From Ignavibacteria bacterium (GTDB lineage: Bacteria; Bacteroidota; Ignavibacteria; Tepidaquicellales; Tepidaquicellaceae): DNA of 64,000 nucleotides. The notes under the pieces were generated by a model. It made no database searches. It worked only from the letters and a program-made list of their open reading frames with translations, and was not told the DNA's origin. Every line of letters starts with the position of its first letter. Within the stretch, counting starts at the first letter, position 1. Below are positions 7,728 to 15,902 of this stretch, piece after piece. Location: positions 124,001 through 188,000 of the forward strand of contig JADJTX010000009.1 in NCBI GenBank assembly GCA_016710985.1, written 5' to 3'. Position numbers and translations under genes: made by a program.

Positions 7728-9080
7728 ATGGAATCTGCCATCATATCTGAAAAGGAAGATGTTATACAAAACTGTCTGAACTACACTCTTACTTCATGGT
7801 CTAAACAGCGTGGTGCAAAACCGGTAGTTGTTGACAAAGCCGAAGGTGTTTATCTTTATGACAAAGACGGAAAACGATATATAGATTTTTCATCGCAGCT
7901 AATCTGTGTGAATATCGGTCACGGTCATCCGAAAGTTGCTGAAGCTGTCGCCGAACAAATGAAGGATCTAAGTTATGTTTACCCTGGTATGTTTACAAAA
8001 GTGCGAGGTGAAGTTGGAAAAAAATTAGCTGAGATCACACCGGGAAGTTTAAACAGAACATTCTTTACACTCGGTGGAGCTGAAGCAGTTGAGAATGCAA
8101 TCAAGCTTGCAAGGATTTATACCGGTCGTCATAAGATCGTTGCATTATATCAGTCATATCACGGAGCAACTTATGCTTCAGCAAGTCTTGGCGGAGATCC
8201 GAGAAAATTTCCAGTTGATTCACAGCAGGCGCCGAATTTTGTTCATGTGGAAAATCCGTATTTTTATCGTTGTCCCTGGAACAGCGAAACTCCGGAAGAA
8301 TGTGCTGAGAATGCCGCAGCTGCTTTGGAAAGAGTTGTGCAGTATGAAGGACCCAACAGCATTGCTGCAATTATGCTTGAAGGGGAATCCGGATCATCCG
8401 GATGTATAAAATATCCGCCGGGATACTGGAAAAAAGTTAAAGCGATTGCGGACAAGTATGGAATACTTACTATCTGTGATGAAGTTATGAGCGGTTTCGG
8501 AAGGACGGGTAAATGGTTCGGTATAGATCATCACGAAGTAGTGCCGGATATAATGTGCATGGCTAAAGGAATTACATCGGCGTATCTTCCGCTGGGAGGA
8601 ATTATAGTAAAAGAGGAAATTGCAACAACATTTGATGATAAGCCGCTTATGCTTGGGTTAACATATTCAGCTCATCCTGTTTCACTCGCAGCCGCAAATG
8701 CTGTCATAGATATTTACAAAGATGAAAACTTAATTGAGAATGCTGACATAATGGGAAAGTATATGGACCTAAGAATGGTGGAGATGAGAGAAGAGCATCC
8801 TTCAATCGGAGACTGGAGAAATACAGGTTTGCTCGGTTGTCTTGAACTTGTAAAGAACCGAAAAACAAAAGAGCCGATCGCAAGATGGAATGCGCCGCCG
8901 GATGAAATGGCAGTGATGAATAAAGTAATGGCGAAGATAGCTGAACTAGGGATGTACACATTCGGGCGGTGGAATCTGTTATTTATTGCGCCGCCGTTGT
9001 GTGTGACTAAGGAACAGATTGATGAAGGCTTGGAGATCATTTCGGAAGCGCTGAAGATTGCTGATGAAGAAGTTCAATAA
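7728..9080 (+). CDS. Class III (omega-amino acid) aminotransferase
   Basis: A PLP-dependent class III aminotransferase of 450 residues. Visible features are the GGAEAVENAIKLAR phosphate-binding segment near 116-129, SYHGATYA near 143-150, CDEVMSGFGRTG with the cofactor-ring Asp at about 251, and the Schiff-base lysine in MAKGITS at about 280. Sequence style is that of taurine/beta-alanine/4-aminobutyrate transaminases rather than glutamate-semialdehyde mutase or acetylornithine transaminase. Together with the semialdehyde dehydrogenase at 3918, it could form the aminotransferase plus dehydrogenase steps that turn beta-alanine into malonate semialdehyde and acetyl-CoA. That link is inference. 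The gene starts 34 bases after the right palindrome of the IS200-like element, so its promoter lies in or near the element. Confidence 0.9.
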   Translation: MESAIISEKEDVIQNCLNYTLTSWSKQRGAKPVVVDKAEGVYLYDKDGKRYIDFSSQLICVNIGHGHPKVAEAVAEQMKDLSYVYPGMFTKVRGEVGKKLAEITPGSLNRTFFTLGGAEAVENAIKLARIYTGRHKIVALYQSYHGATYASASLGGDPRKFPVDSQQAPNFVHVENPYFYRCPWNSETPEECAENAAAALERVVQYEGPNSIAAIMLEGESGSSGCIKYPPGYWKKVKAIADKYGILTICDEVMSGFGRTGKWFGIDHHEVVPDIMCMAKGITSAYLPLGGIIVKEEIATTFDDKPLMLGLTYSAHPVSLAAANAVIDIYKDENLIENADIMGKYMDLRMVEMREEHPSIGDWRNTGLLGCLELVKNRKTKEPIARWNAPPDEMAVMNKVMAKIAELGMYTFGRWNLLFIAPPLCVTKEQIDEGLEIISEALKIADEEVQ

Positions 9081-9133
9081 ACAGATTAGTTTTTAAAAGT
9101 AAATTTTTCTGATTTTAATTTAATTTTCTAGTT

Positions 9134-11296
9134 ATGAAAAATATTATTTTTATTATTTTTTTAACTTCAATTTCTTTTAATAATTCCTATTCTCAATCGG
9201 GTTGGTTTTGGCAGAACCCCCTTCCGCAAGGAAATACATTAAATGATAATTATTTTATAAATGAACACACCGGGTTTTTAATTGGAAATAAAGGTATTGT
9301 ATTAAAGACAACAAACTCAGGTGTGAATTGGCAAACAAAATATTTATCAACTTCACAAAATTTAAATGCTGTAAATTGTATTGATCTGAATACCGGGTTT
9401 ATAGTTGGTGACAGCTCAAAGATTTTCAAAACAATCAATGGAGGAGTTAATTGGAACAGAATTAATTATCCCGGTAACGAAAAATTTATGGATATAAATT
9501 TTTACAGTATTGATTTTGGAATGCTGGTTGGAACAAATACTATATTAAGATCAACGAACGCCGGTCAAAATTGGAGCAACATTTTATCTTTGAGCTCAAG
9601 TTACAATTTAAGAAAAATATCATTTCTTGATTCTAATAATATGTTTATTGTTGGTCGAAAATACATGGGAGGTCTTCCGGGATATTATTTAAGCGTAATG
9701 TTAAAATCCAGCAATGCCGGATTAAACTGGTCAGAAACCAATCTGAACACTTCTTCATTGAACAGTATCATTTGCCTTTCTGCAGTTAATATTATTTGTA
9801 CAGGAGAAAGTTCAATATTCAGATCAACTGATCATGGTGTAAGCTGGGTGAATACAATTAGTTCTATCTTTGCAAATTTAAAAGATATTCAGTTTTTTGA
9901 TTCAACCATAGGCATTGTAGTTGGTTCGGACGGAAATGGAAGAATTTTAAGAACTATCAATGGAGGTGAGACATGGTATAATGTACAAACATATGGATTT
10001 GATCCAAATTCGATTTCAATGTCTTCCCTATCCGATGGCTTTATAGTTGGAGAAAATGGCTCAATTTTAAAAACCAGTAATTCAGGTACTTCTTGGTCAT
10101 TATTGCCAATTGTGCTGCAAGATTTTGGGTATTTGAATAAAGTACAATTTATTGATGAGAATACGGGATATATTTGTGGTATTGGTTATGATATTCCGGT
10201 TTATTACGGAGGGTCAATTTTAAAAACTACTAATGGCGGGGAAAACTGGATTAGCCAACGGTGCTTTGATTATACTTATGGTAATCTTACAGATATTTTT
10301 TTTATTTCTCCACATACCGGATTTATTACCGGAGAAAATGTGGCATTTATAGTAAAAACAACAAATGGTGGAAGTAATTGGAATTGTGATGTTATTGGCC
10401 CTTGGGATCTCAATGCAATTTGGTTTAGTGATTCATTAAATGGTACTACTGTTGGAGATTACGGCTCCATTTACAGGACAAACAATTCAGGGGTTAGTTG
10501 GTATAGTCAATATAGCAACAATAACATTTATTTATATGGTGTTCACTTTGTAAATTCAAATATCGGAACCGCTGTAGGAAGTGGACAGGGTGGTGCGATA
10601 TTGCACACAACCAATGGAGGAGGTCAGTGGAATACCCAAAGTCTTGGAGTCAGTTCTTATCGCAATTTATATGATGTATTTCTAATTGATGAAAATATTG
10701 GATTTATTATAGGAGACAGTCATTATTTGTATAAAACAACAAATGGCGGAATTAATTGGATAAGCTCAATTCCACTTTATAATGTAAAATTGAATGAAAT
10801 TAAATTTTCGGATAACAATAATGGAATAATTGTTGGTGATGGTGGTTTATTTCTGAAAACTACAAACCAAGGCTTAAATTGGAATAGTATAAACACCGGG
10901 ACAGATCAGAATATTTATGGGTTTAGTTTTATTGATAATAATGTGGGGACAATTGTAGGAAGTAATTTGAGCATATTAAAAACCACGACCGGGGGGCTTG
11001 TAGATGTTAATTTGACTTCATCAATAATTCCGCAAAGTTTTTATCTTTATCAAAACTATCCGAACCCGTTTAATCCAAAGACAAAGATCAAATTTGAAAT
11101 TCCTAATTTATCAAATGTTAAATTAACAATTTTCGACATGCTCGGAAAAGAAATCAAAACATTGATAGACATGAGTTTGCACGCCGGAGTTTATGATTCC
11201 GAATGGGATGGATCAAACTTCCCAAGCGGAATATATTTTTACCGCTTACTGACTAATGAATTTGCAGAGACAAAAAAAATGATTCTTTTAAAATGA
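9134..11296 (+). CDS. Secreted YCF48/BNR-repeat protein with type IX sorting domain
   Basis: A 720-residue extracellular protein. It has an N-terminal signal peptide (about residues 1-20). More than ten copies of a roughly 45-residue unit follow, of the type GFIVGxxGxILKTTNSGxNW, which is the BNR/YCF48-like beta-propeller repeat. The last ~80 residues form a T9SS type A sorting domain: QNYPNPFNPKTKIKFEI, then LTIFDMLGKEIKTL, a GxYxxxWDGSNFPSGIYFYRL core and KKMILLK at the end. The sorting domain directs export across the outer membrane by the type IX system and is then removed. The propeller probably binds a surface or polymer. The exact role is unknown. Confidence 0.9.
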   Translation: MKNIIFIIFLTSISFNNSYSQSGWFWQNPLPQGNTLNDNYFINEHTGFLIGNKGIVLKTTNSGVNWQTKYLSTSQNLNAVNCIDLNTGFIVGDSSKIFKTINGGVNWNRINYPGNEKFMDINFYSIDFGMLVGTNTILRSTNAGQNWSNILSLSSSYNLRKISFLDSNNMFIVGRKYMGGLPGYYLSVMLKSSNAGLNWSETNLNTSSLNSIICLSAVNIICTGESSIFRSTDHGVSWVNTISSIFANLKDIQFFDSTIGIVVGSDGNGRILRTINGGETWYNVQTYGFDPNSISMSSLSDGFIVGENGSILKTSNSGTSWSLLPIVLQDFGYLNKVQFIDENTGYICGIGYDIPVYYGGSILKTTNGGENWISQRCFDYTYGNLTDIFFISPHTGFITGENVAFIVKTTNGGSNWNCDVIGPWDLNAIWFSDSLNGTTVGDYGSIYRTNNSGVSWYSQYSNNNIYLYGVHFVNSNIGTAVGSGQGGAILHTTNGGGQWNTQSLGVSSYRNLYDVFLIDENIGFIIGDSHYLYKTTNGGINWISSIPLYNVKLNEIKFSDNNNGIIVGDGGLFLKTTNQGLNWNSINTGTDQNIYGFSFIDNNVGTIVGSNLSILKTTTGGLVDVNLTSSIIPQSFYLYQNYPNPFNPKTKIKFEIPNLSNVKLTIFDMLGKEIKTLIDMSLHAGVYDSEWDGSNFPSGIYFYRLLTNEFAETKKMILLK

Positions 11297-11330
11297 AAAA
11301 ATATATCTAGAAGATTTACTTTCATCATCT

Positions 11331-12746
11331 TTATTTAAGCAACAACATTTTTTTAACTTCAGTTTTGTTTTCAGTTTTCAGTTTATAAAAATATACTCCG
11401 CTTGTCATAGCAGTTGCATCCCAGCTATAATTATGCGTGCCCGATGACAAAACGTCATTATACAAAACCTGAATCTCCTGTCCTAAAACATTTAACACGC
11501 TTAAAGTTACAAATTCTTTTTGAGCCAGTTCAAATTTAATATTTGTTACAGGATTAAAGGGATTAGGAAAGTTTTGGTGAAGTGAAAACTTTTCCGGATT
11601 TATAGTTGATAATGTAGAGATTCCAACCGGATTATTTAGAATAACCGTATTCATAAAAGTAATTCCTACAGGTCCGCCGTTAAGGTCTTTGTTCATCATG
11701 ACAGCAATTGATATTTTATCTACAGGATCATAGATCATTACTGATGTATAGCCGAATGTGTTTCCTCCGTGCCCATAACCAGTTCTGCCCGATAGCGGGT
11801 ATCTCATTGTTCCCAGCCCGTATCCGTTCGCTCCGGAAATATTTGCCGGACGGAAGGTTAGCATTTGAGTAAGTGAAGAACTATTTATAATATCTCCATT
11901 GAACAGATTGTCGCTGTATCTGACAAGATTTTCGGGACGGCTGATTACACCTCCGGCTCCGATTGTTGAACTGTTTAAAGAAGTTGTTGGTAGATAAAAT
12001 GCATCCTGAATCACACCTGTTCCGGTGATGTCAGCCCAGTTATGTGCAAATGGCTTTGTGACAGTGTCATCAATCTCAAAAAAAGAACCGCTAAGATCAT
12101 ACGGAGTATAAAACCTTTCCCGAAACTGTGCAGAAAGATTTGTTTTCATTATCTTAGTAATTATCAGTCCCAGGATCATATACCCGGTATTGGAATATCT
12201 CCATCCGGCTCCGGGAGAGAAATACGGAGCAAGAACATATCCGCCGTTAAGAACTTCTTCGATCGTCCAGAATCTGTTCAGATCAGATGTAATAGCTGAG
12301 ACAAAACCTGGATTGTCTGTAACATTATATATCCCGCTTGTATGATCCATCAGTTGTTTTATAGTAATGGAATTGTTTATGTTAGGATAAGATGGCAGCC
12401 ATTTTCCCAGTGAGTCATTTATATTCAAGCTATCAGCTTCAGCAAGCTGGAGTATGATAGTTGCGATGAAATTTTTTGTTATACTTCCTGCGCCGAAGAC
12501 CATTTCAGTTGTTACATTGTCACTGTCTGATGAAGATATTCCGCTTGCTCCGGTCCAGATTCCCTGCCCCGGAACAAGAGCTGCAGCTGATATTCCAACA
12601 AGTGCATAAGAGCTTTTTAACTGTTCAATTTTAGTCTGCAGAATTTGTGCATAAGCGCTGTCGAAAGTACCGGCAGTAGATTTTGAAGTAGTTGTAATAA
12701 TAATTACTATACCCCAGATAATAATTGAAAGAATAATTTTTTTCAT
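11331..12746 (-). CDS. Secreted beta-lactamase-family serine hydrolase with type IX sorting domain
   Basis: A 471-residue class C beta-lactamase-like (peptidase S12/esterase) protein. The signal segment covers about residues 3-22. The active-site triad motifs are all visible: SITK at 88-91, YSN at 184-186 and HGG at 326-328. The C-terminus (HQNFPNPFNPVTNIKFEL, then GVYFYKLKTENKTEVKKMLLLK) is a T9SS type A sorting domain, so the enzyme is secreted or surface-bound. Likely activities are D-amino-peptidase or esterase; classical beta-lactamase activity is less likely given the sorting domain. It begins 8 bases after the tetR-type gene on the same strand, so it is probably in that regulator's operon and controlled from the operator at 13370-13392. 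Confidence 0.9.
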   Translation of the reverse strand: MKKIILSIIIWGIVIIITTTSKSTAGTFDSAYAQILQTKIEQLKSSYALVGISAAALVPGQGIWTGASGISSSDSDNVTTEMVFGAGSITKNFIATIILQLAEADSLNINDSLGKWLPSYPNINNSITIKQLMDHTSGIYNVTDNPGFVSAITSDLNRFWTIEEVLNGGYVLAPYFSPGAGWRYSNTGYMILGLIITKIMKTNLSAQFRERFYTPYDLSGSFFEIDDTVTKPFAHNWADITGTGVIQDAFYLPTTSLNSSTIGAGGVISRPENLVRYSDNLFNGDIINSSSLTQMLTFRPANISGANGYGLGTMRYPLSGRTGYGHGGNTFGYTSVMIYDPVDKISIAVMMNKDLNGGPVGITFMNTVILNNPVGISTLSTINPEKFSLHQNFPNPFNPVTNIKFELAQKEFVTLSVLNVLGQEIQVLYNDVLSSGTHNYSWDATAMTSGVYFYKLKTENKTEVKKMLLLK

Positions 12747-12753
12747 GATAATG

Positions 12754-13350
12754 TTATTTATGAATTAAGTTCAGATACTCTAATGCAATTTTTTTTGATT
12801 GACTTATACTTCTTAATTTTTCCGGAACGGAATTGAATCTTATATATGAACCTGCACAAATGCTGAGAATCGTATGAGCAGCTGATTCAGTGTCAATGCC
12901 GCTCTTCAATTCATTTTTCCTATTACATTCATCGAGCAGATCCTTGCACATCTTAATAAAGTTTTCTGCAATCTTTCGTTTATCACCTTTTTTGTTTAAG
13001 TAATTATACAATTCAACTTTCATACGTATGTATCTTTTTTCCTTGGCGGGACTTGAAAATTCAGGAAAGTTTAAGCTGACGAGCTGCTTTAATTTTTCAA
13101 ACGGGTCCTGTTCAGAATTGAAAATCTCACCCGCAAGTTTCAATGATTCAAGATCTTTGTATTCGATTATTGAATCCAGAAGATCATCTTTATTTTTAAA
13201 ATGCCAGTAAACTGCTCCGCGTGTAACTCCCGCCTTCACTGCGATTGATTCGAGTCCTGCATTTTCAAACCCGGAATTGATCAATTCCTTAAATGCAAAT
13301 TCAATCAGTTTTTTCTTTGTTAGCTCCGCATCGTCTTTTGTCCGTTTCAA
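12754..13350 (-). CDS. TetR/AcrR family transcriptional regulator
   Basis: A 198-residue regulator. The first 60 residues form a canonical TetR helix-turn-helix: LIEFAFKELINSGFENAGLESIAVKAGVTRGAVYWHFKNKDDLL. The rest is the helical ligand-binding and dimer domain. The style (GVTRGAVYWHFKNK) is that of AcrR/TtgR-type regulators of efflux and stress genes. It is the first gene of a two-gene unit with the secreted serine hydrolase. A 10-3-10 palindrome 20 bases upstream of its start is the expected operator, implying autoregulation. The inducing ligand is unknown. Confidence 0.93.
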   Translation of the reverse strand: MKRTKDDAELTKKKLIEFAFKELINSGFENAGLESIAVKAGVTRGAVYWHFKNKDDLLDSIIEYKDLESLKLAGEIFNSEQDPFEKLKQLVSLNFPEFSSPAKEKRYIRMKVELYNYLNKKGDKRKIAENFIKMCKDLLDECNRKNELKSGIDTESAAHTILSICAGSYIRFNSVPEKLRSISQSKKIALEYLNLIHK

Positions 13351-13369
13351 TTGCTGTGGATTTAATGTA

Positions 13370-13392
13370 TTTACATACAGTGTGTATGTAAA
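13370..13392. promoter_or_regulatory. Probable TetR-type operator
   Basis: A perfect inverted repeat, TTTACATACA - 3 bases - TGTATGTAAA, lies between the tetR-type gene (start 13350, minus strand) and the divergent HAD-like gene (start 13478). Its size and position fit the operator of the adjacent TetR family protein. On the minus strand a possible promoter (TTGA, 19 bases, TATTTTAC) overlaps the palindrome, so binding could repress the regulator-hydrolase unit. Confidence 0.7.
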
Positions 13393-13477
13393 ATACGCAG
13401 GACTTTAATTTTTGTCAAGTAAATTTAAATACTCCGGCTCATACAATTGATTTGAAATAATAAAAAGGTTAATTTTG

Positions 13478-14443
13478 ATGAAAACTTTTAACGGCATAAA
13501 AAATAATTTGACAAAAATAAAACTCATATCAGACTTTGACGGGATCTGGACAAATCAGAATTTAGAAGCTGAGTATGTCTGGAATTACATTATGAACTCC
13601 CTGTCAGAACTTACAGGTTTTGACCCGGAAAAAATTCAGAATATTTTAAGTGAATGCAAAAATGAAATGAATAAGGAGCCTTATAAGTATGGATGGTATA
13701 ATAACGGTAAAGTTGCAGCATATTTTTATGAAGATCCTTTCGGTGATAACAATGCGATCTTTGATTATATTAACAAAACAGCCTCAGAGAAATCAGACAA
13801 TGAGTTTTATAAAAATCTAAAAACTGTAAAGGAATCCATTCTAAGGAAGTATTCTTCTCTTGCAGATTTTTCTCAGGAATGTTTTATGAAGTCTACAACA
13901 CAGTTTAAGAGTGAAGGAAAACTAAATCCTGTCGATACAATGAAGAAAGTTGTTGATGACTTAAATTCTTCGGGAGTGGAGATAATTGTAGCTTCAAATT
14001 CAAAAACTGAAAAAATAAAGTATCTTTTTTCCAAAGCAGGTATAGATGTTACCGATGAAACTTCGGGTCAGCGAAATGCAGTTCATGCAAGAGGCGATGC
14101 CAGAAAATTTGTGATTGATAATGATTATCACGACCTTCCTGAATATTTGGATGTTACAGATAAGTTTTTAGTACCTTTACGGAGAAGCAGCTATCATAAA
14201 ATTTTATCGGAAGAAAAACCGGATTATGTAATTGGTGATGTGTTCTCACTGGATATTGCTTTACCTTTATACCTGAGACTCAATGATAGTTCTTTCGGAA
14301 ATCTGAAAGTGATACAAAGAGTTCAGCCATATACTCCTGATTGGGTAAAAGATTTTTTGAGTAAAGATGAATTTATTGGAATTGCATTTTTGGTGGATAG
14401 TGTTGATGAAGTTCCTGATTTGATTTCTAAAGTTCATAATTAA
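13478..14443 (+). CDS. HAD-like hydrolase superfamily protein, function unknown
   Basis: A protein of about 321 residues whose N-terminal segment LISDFDGIWTN has the HAD motif I (DxDGxxT), with a probable nucleophile Asp. A later VDDLNSSGVEIIVASNSKTEKIKYLF looks like motif II plus the following helix. PDYVIGDVFSLDIALPLYL resembles motif IV (GDxxxxD). HAD enzymes are usually phosphatases; no substrate can be inferred. The large insert between motifs I and II would act as a cap. A TTG at 13475 directly precedes the ATG; I prefer the ATG at 13478. The gene diverges from the tetR-type gene across the operator. Confidence 0.7.
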   Translation: MKTFNGIKNNLTKIKLISDFDGIWTNQNLEAEYVWNYIMNSLSELTGFDPEKIQNILSECKNEMNKEPYKYGWYNNGKVAAYFYEDPFGDNNAIFDYINKTASEKSDNEFYKNLKTVKESILRKYSSLADFSQECFMKSTTQFKSEGKLNPVDTMKKVVDDLNSSGVEIIVASNSKTEKIKYLFSKAGIDVTDETSGQRNAVHARGDARKFVIDNDYHDLPEYLDVTDKFLVPLRRSSYHKILSEEKPDYVIGDVFSLDIALPLYLRLNDSSFGNLKVIQRVQPYTPDWVKDFLSKDEFIGIAFLVDSVDEVPDLISKVHN

Positions 14444-14469
14444 CATAGTTGCCTTCGTTATTATTATAT

Positions 14470-14552
14470 CACCACGAGTTTTCACAAATTAGCTCTAATT
14501 GATGTAAATAAATTTCTAAATACTTCGCGTAAATTTGTGAAAAATTAGTGGC
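14470..14552. repeat. Intergenic imperfect hairpin (CCACGAGTTTTCACAAATT type)
   Basis: The left arm, ACCACGAGTTTTCACAAATT (about 14470-14490), and the right arm, with AAATTTGTGAAAAATTAGTGG (about 14531-14551), are imperfect reverse complements around a short AT-rich loop. It lies between the HAD-like gene and hcp. It is one of the word-type inverted repeats that recur in this window. Confidence 0.75.
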
Positions 14553-14608
14553 AAAAAATTTAAGACATCGACCGGGAAACAAACTTTATAAACTTTAAAA
14601 ATACTATC

Positions 14609-15097
14609 ATGTCATTAAACGCATTTCTAAAAATCAAAGGTGAGATACAGGGAAACATTGACGGTTCAGTTACTCAAAAAGGCAGAGAGAAGACAATCAA
14701 AGTCTTTGAATCTCATCACGAATTGAACCAGCCGATAGAGCTTATCAGCGGTTATGTAACCGGCAAAAGAGTTCATAAACCTTTTACGATTGTGAAGGAA
14801 GTGGATAAATCCACTCCAAAGTTATACAAAGCAATGACCAGCAATGAAAAATTAACCGAATGGGAATGTAAATACTTTCAGAAGAAGACTGCATCTCAGG
14901 AAGTTAACTTTTATACTGTTAAGCTGACAGATGCGCGGATCGTGAATATCAAATTTCTCCAGCCGGATACAATTGATCCCGACACAAAAATATTTCCCGA
15001 GAATGAAGAAGTAAGTTTTATTTATAAAAAGATCGAATGGATATTTACCGATGGAAATATTTCTGCAAGTGATGAGATCGAATCTGAAATTAATTAA
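14609..15097 (+). CDS. hcp: Hcp family (type VI secretion tube/effector) protein, orphan
   Basis: A 162-residue protein of the Hcp1 (DUF796) family, which forms hexameric tubes in type VI secretion. The characteristic order is visible: MSLNAFLKIKGEIQGNIDGSVTQKGRE at the start, then SGYVTGKRVHKPFTIVKEVDKSTPKLYKA, then TEWECKYFQK and YTVKLTDARI, then EEVSFIYKKIEWIFTDG near the end. No sheath, VgrG, baseplate, TssM or ClpV gene lies in this window, so it is an orphan copy here. The gene that starts 15 bases downstream encodes a cytochrome-like protein, not a T6SS part. It may serve a T6SS encoded elsewhere, or be a solitary Hcp. Confidence 0.9.
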   Translation: MSLNAFLKIKGEIQGNIDGSVTQKGREKTIKVFESHHELNQPIELISGYVTGKRVHKPFTIVKEVDKSTPKLYKAMTSNEKLTEWECKYFQKKTASQEVNFYTVKLTDARIVNIKFLQPDTIDPDTKIFPENEEVSFIYKKIEWIFTDGNISASDEIESEIN

Positions 15098-15112
15098 TCA
15101 AACACAAACTAA

Positions 15113-15847
15113 ATGAAAACTAAAATTATATCTGTTTTATTTATAATTACTTTGTTCGTAACAAGCTGGACATTTGATTCTCAATTTGCTGAGACACCCG
15201 GGGATGAGATCTGTTTCGAGCGTGACGTACTTCCTATCTTTCAGGAAAACTGTGCTTTGAGCGGTTGTCATAATTCAGAATCAAGGAAACACGGATTTGT
15301 ATTTGATTCTTATGATAACATAAAGACAAGCAACAGAGGAAGAGGTATCATTCCTTATAATCTTAAAAAAAGCAAGGTTTATAAAAAAATCACAGAGGAT
15401 ACGAATGACGACAGAATGCCGCCGCCGCCGAATCCTCCGCTAACAGGTGCTGAGATCTCGATCATAAATAAATGGATAATGGCAGGTGCTCCGAATTCAA
15501 AGTGCGGAGATGCCGGAAAAATTTACGATGATGTATTAAATACTAATGACTCTGCACAAGTTACTGAGAGCACTGACAGTAGTTGTGATACTTTAAATTT
15601 AACCTACAAAGATATTCAGCCGGTCATTGAAAAAAATTGCTACAAATGTCATTCGGGAAATGCATCATCGGAACTATTCAATCTTGAAACTTATGCACAG
15701 GTAAAAGAAAAAGGCGATACGGGAAAATTATTCGGTGCAATCAATCATTTACCCGGATTTAAATCCATGCCAAGGAAAGCCCCAAAACTTCAGGGATGTG
15801 AACTCGCAAAACTGAATGCATGGATAAATAACGGAATGACGGAATGA
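15113..15847 (+). CDS. Secreted c-type cytochrome-like protein (planctomycete cytochrome C type)
   Basis: A 244-residue exported protein with a hydrophobic N-terminus (residues 5-20). It has two similar halves, each built as FxxDVLPIFQENC...GCH or IQPVIEKNCYKCH followed by an RMPP/SMPR segment and a GxxxxxxNxWIxxGxP end. The second half has a normal haem-binding CxxCH (C176, C179, H180). The first has CALSGCH (C47, C52, H53), a CX4CH variant seen in planctomycete-type cytochrome domains of FCB bacteria. It could be an electron carrier or a structural haem protein in the periplasm. It lies 15 bases downstream of hcp and may be co-transcribed. Confidence 0.8.
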   Translation: MKTKIISVLFIITLFVTSWTFDSQFAETPGDEICFERDVLPIFQENCALSGCHNSESRKHGFVFDSYDNIKTSNRGRGIIPYNLKKSKVYKKITEDTNDDRMPPPPNPPLTGAEISIINKWIMAGAPNSKCGDAGKIYDDVLNTNDSAQVTESTDSSCDTLNLTYKDIQPVIEKNCYKCHSGNASSELFNLETYAQVKEKGDTGKLFGAINHLPGFKSMPRKAPKLQGCELAKLNAWINNGMTE

Positions 15848-15902
15848 TTTTGTTAATAACACTTTATTATTGTCATTAAAATAAATTTAATCAACCATTA
15901 TT

